In this document: positions 30,721 through 39,011 of the stretch, in pieces
Position numbering within the stretch: position 1 is the stretch's first letter
How the letters are laid out: each line of letters begins with the position of its first letter
Assembly (NCBI GenBank): GCA_024404815.1
Contig: JAKSPL010000017.1
Span: forward strand, 1-47,072
From: Oscillospiraceae bacterium
Lineage (GTDB): Bacteria; Bacillota; Clostridia; Oscillospirales; Ruminococcaceae
Length of the DNA stretch: 47,072 nt
Direction: 5' to 3'
Translations under genes and position numbers: made by a program
The notes under the pieces: model-generated
Database searches by the model: none
Told to the model about the DNA's origin: nothing
The model's input: only the letters and a program-made list of their open reading frames with translations

Positions 30721-32792
30721 TCCTGATTCTCCCTGTTTTCAGAACTGTCAGCAAGTGCAAACGGGAACACCATTTTGCACCCTGCCTGCATCAAACGATA
30801 GCCACAAACGGTCATAGTCCATCTGGAATCCACAATATCATCAACAAGAATGACACGTTCAGGCATCGTAGAAATATCCGAATCCACCTCGAAAGATTCC
30901 CACGCATTTCTACATTGATAAAAGCTGTTTTCCATATCTTTCTGCGGTCGGCTGGTTGTCTTTTTTAGCAGCGGCAGAAACGGAATATGGCATTTTTCAG
31001 CAAGCTGTGCTGCAAATTCTGAGACAATCTGACTCCGTAGAGATGGCACACAGGTGATTGCCGTGATTTGTTTTTCTGCGATAATTGGACGCAGAACGGA
31101 TGCCGATTTTCCAACGAGTTCCGTACAGAATCCTTTCGGTATGCCATATTTTCCCTGTTTGACCATTGTGCCGTATCCCGGATCACCGTATTTTGATAAA
31201 CTAATTCCTGTTTCATTTCGCAGGTCAATCGCACTTTGTCCGGTGAAATACTCTTTGTCAGGAAAGATTTTTCTTGGCTCAATGGACAACAAAAGCTGTT
31301 CCAGATACATCTGTGCCTGCTCGACCAGTTTGGGTTCTGCTGTTTCAGGATATTCTGCATATCCAAGACAGTTTCTGCAAATACCGCAGTTCTGCGTTGT
31401 TTTATCATCCAGACAGTTGACGACAAAACGACTCAAACACTCTGTTGTTCTGGTCAACGCCTGCATCTGTGCTTGTTCTCGATATCGAATGTTTTTTATC
31501 GCTTCATAATGCTCCAGATTGTAGTGGAATAGTTTTGTTGTCGCGTAATACCGTGACTTGTCTTTGATAATCATTTCTTCATTTCGCAGAAACATGAGCG
31601 TCTTTTCAACACGATTTTTTCGAATATTTACCTTACTTTCGACCTGTCGTTCTGTCAAGCCTTTTTCTGAATGTTCCAATACGACATTGTACACATCTGC
31701 CGCTTCTTTGGGTGATGGAAATGCTGTTTCAATAAAGTAATTCTGAATTGTGATATCTTCCGTGCCACACATAAGAAAAGTATAGGCACGAGGGATGTTT
31801 CTGCCTGCACGACCGATCTGCTGATAATACGCTACAATATTGGAAGGCTGTTGATAATGAATGATAAACGAAATATCTTCCTTGTCATAGCCCATGCCAA
31901 GTTTGATTGTTGCAACTAGGACTTTCAACTGATTATTACGGAGCATGCGTTCTGCCGAATCGGTACTTTCCTGCGATAAACCTGAATGATATGCCACGGC
32001 ATTGATGCCGTTTTTGACCAAAAAATCTGCAAGATGCTCACAGTCTCTTTGCGTCAGGCAATAGATGATTCCGCTTCCTGGAAGAATCGGAACATTCTGA
32101 AGAATCCAAGCATACCGTTCTGCCTGTGTTAGAAGATGTAGAATCTGAATCGAAAGTGATTTTCGCATCAGTTCTCCTCTGGAAATAAAAACGTCATTGC
32201 CAAACTGTTGTTTTAAGTCCTCTATGACACGCTCATTTGCGGTTGCTGTGGTGCCAAGCACAGGAACTGTATGAGGCATTCTCTGAACGATGCGGTTTAA
32301 CCGTGTGTATTCCAGACGAAAATCGTGTCCCCAGTCTGAAATACAATGTGCCTCATCAATGACGAGCAATCCAATGTCGATTTTTGTGATGACTTCTTGT
32401 ATTTCGTCTTTCAACAGGGTTTCAGGCGTGATCAGAACCAGATCAATCGTCCCAGCCTCCATTGCTGAGAGTATTTCCTCGCGGTTGTCTTTGGTTTGAC
32501 TATTCAGGACGGCACACCGCAATCCGAGCTTTTCAGCGGCTTGCAGCTGATTGTTCATCAGAACCAGCAGTGGACTGACAACAATGGTCATGCCCTTTCC
32601 ATGACTGCGCTGAATTTGCGTACATACAAAATAGACCAGACTTTTGCCCCAGCCTGTCTTCTGTACAACCAGACTTCTGTTGTACGTCAGCGTCGCTTCA
32701 ATCGCTTCATACTGTCCCTCGCGAAAAGACGCATTTTCGCCGTACAGTTTTTGGATTGTCTGAAGAGCCTCTTCATAGATCGCCTGATTCAT
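30717..32792 (-). CDS. RecQ-like helicase with C-terminal phosphoribosyltransferase domain (RqlH-like)
   Basis: 691 residues from ATG 32792; a TTG 21 bases earlier overlaps the ribosome binding site (AAAGGCGGTGAT). Helicase core: Walker A QKTGWGKS (about 44-51), DEAH box VIDEAHCISDWGHDFR (about 142), GTTATA and the arginine-finger motif QQIGRAGRN (about 323). A RecQ zinc-binding segment follows (about 450-480) with cysteines in NCLDDKTTQNCGICRNC. Instead of an HRDC domain, the C-terminus (about 555-685) has a ComF-like PRPP-binding fold with ITCVPSLRSQIV and VILVDDIVDSRWTMT (about 647). DEAH helicase, PRTase and a DprA partner together match RqlHI and resemble ShosTA-type toxin-antitoxin defence logic. 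Confidence 0.88.
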   Translation of the reverse strand: MNQAIYEEALQTIQKLYGENASFREGQYEAIEATLTYNRSLVVQKTGWGKSLVYFVCTQIQRSHGKGMTIVVSPLLVLMNNQLQAAEKLGLRCAVLNSQTKDNREEILSAMEAGTIDLVLITPETLLKDEIQEVITKIDIGLLVIDEAHCISDWGHDFRLEYTRLNRIVQRMPHTVPVLGTTATANERVIEDLKQQFGNDVFISRGELMRKSLSIQILHLLTQAERYAWILQNVPILPGSGIIYCLTQRDCEHLADFLVKNGINAVAYHSGLSQESTDSAERMLRNNQLKVLVATIKLGMGYDKEDISFIIHYQQPSNIVAYYQQIGRAGRNIPRAYTFLMCGTEDITIQNYFIETAFPSPKEAADVYNVVLEHSEKGLTERQVESKVNIRKNRVEKTLMFLRNEEMIIKDKSRYYATTKLFHYNLEHYEAIKNIRYREQAQMQALTRTTECLSRFVVNCLDDKTTQNCGICRNCLGYAEYPETAEPKLVEQAQMYLEQLLLSIEPRKIFPDKEYFTGQSAIDLRNETGISLSKYGDPGYGTMVKQGKYGIPKGFCTELVGKSASVLRPIIAEKQITAITCVPSLRSQIVSEFAAQLAEKCHIPFLPLLKKTTSRPQKDMENSFYQCRNAWESFEVDSDISTMPERVILVDDIVDSRWTMTVCGYRLMQAGCKMVFPFALADSSENRENQE

Positions 32793-32906
32793 GAAACAAT
32801 CACCGCCTTTCAAAAGAAATACTATTATCTAGTGTATCAATGCACCTTAACCGGAGCACTATTTATAATTATCTTTTGAAATATTATACTGATTTCAAAA
32901 ATAGTT

Positions 32907-33443
32907 TTATTGAGCCAACCCATTATCGGCGATATACTGCATAAAGCGCTCAATCATATCATTTGTACGCTTTATTATATCAGCCTCAATGAAATCGTCT
33001 TTGGTGTTAGCAAGACTCAGCAGCTCATTGATCTTTGTACCTTTCTTTTCCTGCTTTCTGCTGTTGATATATCCATTGTAATACTTCTTTTTATCTTCAA
33101 AACGATAATCAGAAGCACGGATATTGATACGCTTTTCAAGCATAGCCTTGTTACCGAGAGCCTCAAGGTTTTTAGTGTTGGTAAGTGATTTCTCTTTATC
33201 TTGGCGGCTTTTAGCATAAATATGCTCAATCTCGAATACTGTCTCTAGAGCAAGGAGTTCCTGTGATTCATCAAGGAATGCCCACCAAGCTAACATTGCC
33301 TTCGTGATCGGACGTGCATTATTGAAACTGAAATTTAGGAAAGTAGCCTTTACGGAGTTTATATCAAATTTGAAATCGTCAAAAGATACTGGCTTATCAT
33401 TGGATAGGTGATCTGAAATGTCTTGGGTTTCATTCCATTTTCC
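32907..33443 (-). pseudogene. C-terminal fragment of a GmrSD/DUF1524-type endonuclease
   Basis: The frame is open from 33443 down to the stop at 32907. It reads ISDHLSNDKPVSFDDF, then ITKAMLAWWAFLDESQ, then the nuclease motif VFEIEHIYAKSRQDK (the His of the HNH-like core), NLEALGN and a C-terminal KRINIRASDYRFEDKKKYY. This is the tail of the GmrD/DUF1524 nuclease half of type IV restriction enzymes. The N-terminal ParB-like half (GmrS) and most of the middle are missing. Upstream, an in-frame stop (33444-33446) is met within sequence from a different gene. It has no credible start or ribosome binding site, so it is a remnant. Confidence 0.75.
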
Positions 33444-33799
33444 TTATACAGTTCTATGATGGTATCTCGTCGTTCCTCAATATCTCTGAGAAGCCAATGC
33501 AGTTCCCGCGAATATTCAGCAATACCGTTGTTACCGAATGTTCTATAATCAACTTTATCCAGTCTTTTGGTTTTGTGGGGTTCATCAGGAAGATATAAAT
33601 ATGCAAATGGAACCCTGTAATACTTGGCTAGTTTCTTGGCTTGGGGTAACGTCGGATATGCCTCGCCATTTTCCGACGATTCAATTGTTTCAATAGGTAC
33701 ATTCATGTGTTTTGCGGCTTGTTCGGTGGAAATAGCATCAAAATTTCTTGCCCATTTCAAAACAACAGGAGTAATTAAAGCAGGAATGCTTTTTGCCAT
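33359..33799 (-). pseudogene. N-terminal fragment of an XRE/ImmA-type regulator fused out of frame to nuclease DNA
   Basis: The 146-residue frame starts at ATG 33799 with AGGAGG upstream. Residues 1-125 look like the start of an XRE-HTH protein of the ImmA/IrrE-associated kind: AKHMNVPIETIESSENGEAYPTLPQAKKLAKYYRVPFAYL and DYRTFGNNGIAEYSRELHW follow in that order, as separate conserved blocks. The metallopeptidase domain with HExxH that should follow is gone. The last about 20 residues (MKPKTFQITYPMISQY) are merely the nuclease fragment's DNA read in the wrong frame. The deletion joint therefore lies at about 33440-33450. A truncated HTH protein may still be made. Confidence 0.7.
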
Positions 33800-33976
33800 T
33801 CTATTCGCCTCCTATCAACGTACACTCTGCTACAATTAAGTGTAACAAAAAAGCGAAAAAAAGTCAAGATAAATATATGATTAATTTGCGATTGATGCTT
33901 TTGAGTAGTGTAATATATGTCACTATGAACATGAGATATATCAAAAATAACCTATCACATAATTCTATCAAAACCA

Positions 33977-34005
33977 TTGACACAGCAACAACAATATGCT
34001 ATAAT
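33977..34005 (+). promoter_or_regulatory. Consensus promoter of the serine recombinase gene
   Basis: TTGACA (33977-33982), 17 bases, TATAAT (34000-34005): both hexamers exact, 60 bases before the start codon. Confidence 0.85.
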
Positions 34006-34064
34006 AATACTATCAAAAGTGACGAACGTTATTATTAAGAATACAAAAGGAAAGGAACGCTTAT

Positions 34065-34766
34065 ATGGTATACGGATATTGCAGAATCAGTACACGCAAA
34101 CAGTCGATTGAAAGGCAAATACGCAATATCAAATCTGCATTTCCATCGGCTGTCATTGTTCAGGAGGCATATACAGGAACATCCGTCAATCGCCCCGAAT
34201 GGAACAAGCTGTACAAGAAACTGAAAAAGAATGATACAGTGATTTTTGACAGTGTCAGCAGAATGAGCCGAAATGCTGAGGAAGGCTTTCGACTTTATCA
34301 GGAGCTGTATAACAAGAGCATCAAGCTTGTTTTTTTGAAGGAACAACATATCGACACAGAATCCTATCAACAAGCGATGGATGGGATTATTACACAATCC
34401 TTTGACTCAGGCGATTCGGCGACGGATGAACTGGTGAACAGCATCATGTCGGCAATCAACAAGTTTATGATGAATAAAGTCGAACAGGATATCTATAAAG
34501 CCTTTGCACAGTCTGAAAAAGAGGTGCTTGATTTGCGTCAGCGTACCAAAGAGGGAATTGAAACTGCAAGACTAAACGGCAAACAGATCGGCGCAGTCAA
34601 AGGTACTGTCCACACCACTAAAAAATGTCTGAAAGTCAAACCGTTGATCATCAAATACAGTCGTGATTTTCAAGGCACTCTATCTGATAAGGAATGCATC
34701 AAGCTGATTGGCGTTGCAAGCAATACATACTATAAATACAAACGTGAGCTAAAGTCTGCAATTTGA
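34065..34766 (+). CDS. Serine recombinase (resolvase/invertase family)
   Basis: 233 residues. The N-terminal catalytic domain opens with YGYCRISTRKQSIERQ, where Ser9 is the expected nucleophile, followed by DTVIFDSVSRMSRNAEEG with the active-site arginines, then a long E-type helix (about 125-150). A C-terminal helix-turn-helix region follows from about 175 (LSDKECIKLIGVASNTYYKYKRE). Size matches small resolvases or invertases rather than large phage-type integrases. It lacks a third domain. The gene shares a strong promoter with the downstream 549-residue unknown protein 19 bases away. The region is clearly AT-richer than 0-29 kb, in line with transfer. Confidence 0.9.
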   Translation: MVYGYCRISTRKQSIERQIRNIKSAFPSAVIVQEAYTGTSVNRPEWNKLYKKLKKNDTVIFDSVSRMSRNAEEGFRLYQELYNKSIKLVFLKEQHIDTESYQQAMDGIITQSFDSGDSATDELVNSIMSAINKFMMNKVEQDIYKAFAQSEKEVLDLRQRTKEGIETARLNGKQIGAVKGTVHTTKKCLKVKPLIIKYSRDFQGTLSDKECIKLIGVASNTYYKYKRELKSAI

Positions 34767-34785
34767 TCTTGAAGCGGAGGCGAAA

Positions 34786-36435
34786 ATGGAAAAAGAATTA
34801 GACGAAAAGAAAGAATTTCTTCAGATGTTGCTGCACTTTAATGAATGTATGCGATGGAAGAAGAAATCGCTGAAACAAATATCCAAGTATGTAGATATTC
34901 CAGAGAAAGAAATAGAAGCTATCCTTCAACTATGCAAGGATGAGAATGGTAAAAGCATCGCATCAGAAATGACAGAAAAAGATATTTCAGATGAGGACAT
35001 TTCAGAACATGGAGCGAATTTAGAAAAGCTGGATCAATTTATCCAAAAGTATTTTTATAATGAAATAGAAACAACGTTTTTACAACCTTGGTTTATGACA
35101 GATCAAGAGTTTCAGCATTTGTATGATATACTGTATTCTGAGTTCAAAAGTATATTAACAAGAGGAAAACTCTCTTCTATTTTACGACAAAAACTAACTT
35201 ATCGCCACGAAAATGCATCTGCATATTATCCATTATTTTTCTTTCAGGATTTTTGTGTTTGCAGGAACGGATGGGATGAAGAACAACGACGATCTTTTAT
35301 AATGGAATCAAAATATCGTCAAGATGAGATAGAAGATGAAATCTATCATATTGATTCCGAACTGACGCTCTATAATGATGCTATGACAAAGGGACTTGAG
35401 GAAATCATTGGCATTGATGAAGAAGAGGGGGACTATATTTACAAATATACACAGTTGACAAAAGAAGAATTTGATAGTTTTCAGAACGAGTGTGATAAGT
35501 TAACTCAACGCCGAGAAGAGCTTGAACAAGAATTGGAAAAAGAATGCAGTATTGCTACGAGCCAAGAGATTCAAGCCGTGATAGCGGCAAACGCTAAAGA
35601 CAAAGCAGATTTTTTAGAACGAGATTACTTTGCCTTCTATGATATGGACAAACATGAAAAAAATAATTTGAGGAATATAGATTCACATAGTCTGGCAAAC
35701 AGTTCCAATTTAACCGCTGTGCAGAAGAGAAGCATTTTAGAAATATTTCTTGATCATTGCATGGATGCTCGCGGGTATCTTATACCGGAACACTTTGGTT
35801 CGGGTATTGGTCTTCTTGCCAAAGACATTCAGTACATTCAAGTTTGTTTTCACTTTAAACGTAAGCCGTCTCTGGACAGATGGTGTACAGAGGAAATGCG
35901 AGCGAAATTCCCATGCGGCAGTTCTCTCCCCATACAAAACGGTGATATTTTTGATTATCTGCGCGGACACATGGCAGTGTTCTATCAGGAAACACAGATC
36001 AAAGATTTGGAGGAGGCATATCAGATGATCTGCGATGCTCCGGATGATTTGCAGAAAAAGGTGCGAGCTACCTTACAGATTCGATATCTTGGGATGACAC
36101 CGCATATAACGAATAGTTTTTACTATCGTATGCGTTCTGAGTACTTTGATATCCTGTCTCAACGTGATGCCAATGTCCAATACAAGAAATATACGAAAAA
36201 ACGAGATTATGAAATATACCGCATTGTATATGAATATTGTGCGGAGCCTAACTCGCAATGTTTCTTCTCACATGAACTTCTTGATACAATCATCAGAAGC
36301 TTTCAGCGTGATGAAAAAAGCTGGATTCTTCATATGTGTCTGGTAAACTACTATTTACAGAGAAGAAGCTTCGACAGATTACTCGAATATATCGAAGAAA
36401 AATCGGTTCAGAGAGATGAACGGGAAAGAGAATAA
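34786..36435 (+). CDS. Large unrecognised protein downstream of a serine recombinase
   Basis: 549 residues; I do not recognise it. GGAGG is six bases before ATG. The N-terminal 60 residues contain a likely helix-turn-helix (SLKQISKYVDIPEKEIEAIL, about 28-47, with LQLCKDENG) that resembles a putative-transposase or regulator HTH. The middle has a charged coiled-coil segment (about 225-265, EEFDSFQNECDKLTQRREEL). There is a cysteine pair in FFFQDFCVCRNGW but no full zinc motif. The C-terminal 200 residues look all-helical, TPR-like in rhythm (LQKKVRATLQIRYLGM, HMCLVNYYLQRRSFDRLLEYI). No membrane segment. Very AT-rich. It ends with a terminator and forms a two-gene unit with the recombinase. Confidence 0.7.
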   Translation: MEKELDEKKEFLQMLLHFNECMRWKKKSLKQISKYVDIPEKEIEAILQLCKDENGKSIASEMTEKDISDEDISEHGANLEKLDQFIQKYFYNEIETTFLQPWFMTDQEFQHLYDILYSEFKSILTRGKLSSILRQKLTYRHENASAYYPLFFFQDFCVCRNGWDEEQRRSFIMESKYRQDEIEDEIYHIDSELTLYNDAMTKGLEEIIGIDEEEGDYIYKYTQLTKEEFDSFQNECDKLTQRREELEQELEKECSIATSQEIQAVIAANAKDKADFLERDYFAFYDMDKHEKNNLRNIDSHSLANSSNLTAVQKRSILEIFLDHCMDARGYLIPEHFGSGIGLLAKDIQYIQVCFHFKRKPSLDRWCTEEMRAKFPCGSSLPIQNGDIFDYLRGHMAVFYQETQIKDLEEAYQMICDAPDDLQKKVRATLQIRYLGMTPHITNSFYYRMRSEYFDILSQRDANVQYKKYTKKRDYEIYRIVYEYCAEPNSQCFFSHELLDTIIRSFQRDEKSWILHMCLVNYYLQRRSFDRLLEYIEEKSVQRDERERE

Positions 36436-36442
36436 AATAACT

Positions 36443-36481
36443 CAGGCAGTCTGGTCAAATTCAGGCTGCCTGTTCTTATTT
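36443..36481 (+). terminator. Terminator of the recombinase unit
   Basis: CAGGCAGTCTG / CAGGCTGCCTG arms (one wobble) seven bases past the stop codon, followed by TTCTTATTT. Confidence 0.8.
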
Positions 36482-36655
36482 CGGAAAACGTTCCAAAAAG
36501 AAAAATAATAAAAGTGAAAACGGAACATTTTTCGCTCGCTTTGCACATCCAGATATGCTATGATATAGACATCGACAGGGCAACAACAACAATTCTGAAA
36601 TAAAATGCCAAAGCCGGCTTGGTATTTTATAAATTTGAAAAGCGAGGTATTTATC

Positions 36656-37012
36656 ATGAACAATTTTAACAACACTGGCAAGGGCAAAGACATCAGCGGA
36701 ATCGTATCCGTCATTTTTCTAGGCATTTCCGCCGTTCTGACGGTCGTGCTCTTTATCGCATCGCTGAAAACCAGCGAAACCTTTCTCAAATCGCTCATCA
36801 GTGCACCGATTTTAGGCTTGATGCTTGGAGGCATCATCCCTGGTCTGTGTCACATTCCCGCCGTGAATGAAAAATGCTCGTCACTGCTTTTGATTCCGTT
36901 TCTGGGCTGGATGCTGTGGCTGTTTATCGTGCTGGGACTGCCGTTCTATGGCGGCTGGGTTTTCATGCTGATCGACTTCATCCGTTACCGCCGTAACAAG
37001 CGGGAAGAATAA
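36656..37012 (+). CDS. Small membrane protein of the integrated element
   Basis: 118 residues from ATG 36656; GCGAGG lies about nine bases upstream and an earlier in-frame ATG has no ribosome binding site. Three to four hydrophobic helices (about 15-37, 48-66, 78-95 and 92-108) end in a basic tail RYRRNKREE, so the C-terminus is probably cytoplasmic. No family recognised. It precedes the ClpP-like and VirD4-like genes in the same direction with a 24-base gap, so it may be a membrane partner of these. 36482-36655 holds no gene. Confidence 0.6.
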   Translation: MNNFNNTGKGKDISGIVSVIFLGISAVLTVVLFIASLKTSETFLKSLISAPILGLMLGGIIPGLCHIPAVNEKCSSLLLIPFLGWMLWLFIVLGLPFYGGWVFMLIDFIRYRRNKREE

Positions 37013-37036
37013 GTCAAAGCGGAAAGGAGATGCAGA

Positions 37037-37633
37037 ATGAAACTGAACGACACAATTTGCAGAGAAACAGCAGCAGGCACAGTTCAGCATAGTGCCGCTG
37101 CTTTCAATGCAGCCAATGGCATTATTGTCATTTCCGAAGAGATCACCTCTGATCTGGCAATGCAGCTGTTCTCACTGCTGAAATACTACGAGTCCGAATC
37201 GCGTAACGTCACCATATACCTCGATTCTGTCGGTGGTGAAGTAAACGCAGGACTTGCGATATACGATATGCTGCAAGCGTATCCGTATACGGTAGACATA
37301 TACTGTGTCGGCATCGCGGCAAGTATGGCAGCGATTCTGCTTGCAGGCGGCAAAAAAGGACATCGTTTCATTCTGCCGCATTCCAAGGTGATGATTCATG
37401 AGCCGCTGTTTTCCGAGGGATTTGGCGGTTCTGCTACCACTGTGGAAAAGAAAACCCGCAACATTCTGGCGGTGAAAGATTTGCTCAACGGCATTCTCGC
37501 ATCGCATACAGGCAAATCCATAGAGGAAATCAACGAAGCAACTGCTTATGACCATTTCCTGACCGCAGAGGAAGCAGTTGATTTTGGCATCTGCGATGCG
37601 GTTAGACAGGCATTTGAGGGGGTGAGCGTGTGA
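37037..37633 (+). CDS. ClpP-like serine protease of a mobile element
   Basis: 198 residues. ClpP fold with NVTIYLDSVGGEVNAGLAIYD (about 58-77), the catalytic Ser96 in GIAASMAAILL, His121 in SKVMIHEP and a candidate acid, Asp172, in ATAYDHFLTAEEAVDFGICD. The N-terminal loop that docks to Clp ATPases is different from housekeeping ClpP, and no ClpX/ClpA gene is near. The gene overlaps the next one by four bases (GTGA) and shares its transcript. ClpP-like proteases occur in conjugative elements and phages; the target is unknown and could be an element protein or a capsid-like assembly. AAAGGAG precedes ATG. Confidence 0.88.
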   Translation: MKLNDTICRETAAGTVQHSAAAFNAANGIIVISEEITSDLAMQLFSLLKYYESESRNVTIYLDSVGGEVNAGLAIYDMLQAYPYTVDIYCVGIAASMAAILLAGGKKGHRFILPHSKVMIHEPLFSEGFGGSATTVEKKTRNILAVKDLLNGILASHTGKSIEEINEATAYDHFLTAEEAVDFGICDAVRQAFEGVSV

Positions 37634-38943
37634 AAAACCAACCGATCATCTTTCCGGAACCCACTGATCCTTTCTATCAATGTGATTTTTTTGACGAATT
37701 CGATTATGCAAGAAAATCATTTGTGTTTGCGGAAGGTGTATCCCGCTGTCTCGACGATTCCAAGACGAAGCTGAATAACAATGTTGTGGTCGTCGGCACC
37801 AGCGGATGCGGAAAAACAACGGGATTTGTAGAGCCGAATCTCATGGAAGCCGCAGGAAATTACATTGTATCGGATCCAAAGGGCGTGCTCTGTAGAAAAT
37901 ACAGACAGTATCTGCAAAACAAGGGATATGCTGTGTATCAGCTGGATTTTCAGAGACCTGAAACGTCTATGGGCTGGGATCCGCTGATACATATTCGCAA
38001 TACGCAGGATATCATGCGAATCGCGAGCGTTCTTGTAACAGACGAAATAAGTCTGAAACTGGATCCATACTGGGACAGAATGACGGTACTTCTGATTTGC
38101 GCGATCATAGGGTATATGCTGGAAACCAACTATCGACCGCGAAATCTGCACAGTGTACTGGAACTGCTGCGTGAGGGCGATCGGCATGAGCGGAAAGTTG
38201 GCATCGGTGCAGAACGCTATACCGATACCAAGTCCTCACGTCTGTCTGATCGTTTTGAACGGCTGCGCCTGCAAAATCCGGATAGTTGGGCGTGTCAGCA
38301 ATTCGCCAATGTTGACACCACCCCTGATAAAACCTACGACTGCATTCGCTCGACACTGGCATCTAAATTCGCACAGTTCGATACAAAAGAGATCGAACAA
38401 ATGATGTCGTCAAATGAGATTGACTTTCGGGAAATCGCAGAAAATAAATCAGTTGTATTTGTCATGCAAAGTGACTGCGATCGCTCCATGGATACGCTGG
38501 TGAATCTTTTTATGACACAGGCGATTCAGGCATTCTATGAAATCGCGGACGGATACAGCGATCATAGGCTGCCGATTCCGATGCGCTTCTTCCTTGATGA
38601 CTATGGCGCAACTACGGTCATCAATCATCTGGACTGCATCATCTCGACGATTCGTTCTCGCGGCATATCAGTCTCATTGATTTTGCAGTCAGAAGCTCAG
38701 CTTATGAAAGGAAAATCAGGCGATGACAAAACGATTCTGGCAAACTGCGATACCTATATCTATATGGGCGGCAATGACGTTGATACAGCAAAATCGGTCA
38801 GCCAACGCTGTAACAAACCATTGGAACAGGTACTGTATATGCCTGTTGGCTGCTGCTGGGTTTTCGAGCGAGGCAAAAAGCCCGTGTTTGCAAGGATTTC
38901 CGCTCGCCCTGAGTTGCACAAAGACATAGAATACGACAGATAG
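37630..38943 (+). CDS. VirD4/TraG-like coupling ATPase, soluble form
   Basis: 437 residues, starting at GTG 37630, which overlaps the stop of the protease gene. Walker A is VVVVGTSGCGKTTGFVEPN (about 52-70), followed by NYIVSDPKGVLCRKY, MGWDPLIHI, and a Walker B region in RFFLDDYGATTVI, where coupling proteins usually have LDEF. Later comes TIRSRGISVSLILQSEAQL, the typical VirD4/TraG continuation with the conserved Gln. Coupling proteins feed DNA-relaxase complexes into type IV secretion channels. This one has no N-terminal membrane helices, which full-length VirD4 proteins usually have, so the small membrane protein at 36.66 kb may anchor it. No relaxase or channel genes are in view. Confidence 0.85.
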   Translation: MKNQPIIFPEPTDPFYQCDFFDEFDYARKSFVFAEGVSRCLDDSKTKLNNNVVVVGTSGCGKTTGFVEPNLMEAAGNYIVSDPKGVLCRKYRQYLQNKGYAVYQLDFQRPETSMGWDPLIHIRNTQDIMRIASVLVTDEISLKLDPYWDRMTVLLICAIIGYMLETNYRPRNLHSVLELLREGDRHERKVGIGAERYTDTKSSRLSDRFERLRLQNPDSWACQQFANVDTTPDKTYDCIRSTLASKFAQFDTKEIEQMMSSNEIDFREIAENKSVVFVMQSDCDRSMDTLVNLFMTQAIQAFYEIADGYSDHRLPIPMRFFLDDYGATTVINHLDCIISTIRSRGISVSLILQSEAQLMKGKSGDDKTILANCDTYIYMGGNDVDTAKSVSQRCNKPLEQVLYMPVGCCWVFERGKKPVFARISARPELHKDIEYDR

Positions 38944-38955
38944 CTTTTTGCTAAA

Positions 38956-39011
38956 GACAAATTTGTCCCTTGCACTTTGTATATTGATGAAGTGCAAGGG
39001 AAAAACTTGTC
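38956..39011. repeat. 22-base inverted repeat between convergent genes
   Basis: Arms 38956-38977 and 38990-39011 match at 20 of 22 positions, with a 12-base loop. The inner 11 bases, CCCTTGCACTT / AAGTGCAAGGG, are perfect. No T run follows on either strand, so it is not a standard terminator. It overlaps the stop of the minus-strand Rep-like gene. Confidence 0.8.

Noticed and set aside
36541-36564. Promoter for the small membrane protein (TTGCAC and TATGAT)
   Set aside because: The spacing between the hexamers is only 12 bases.
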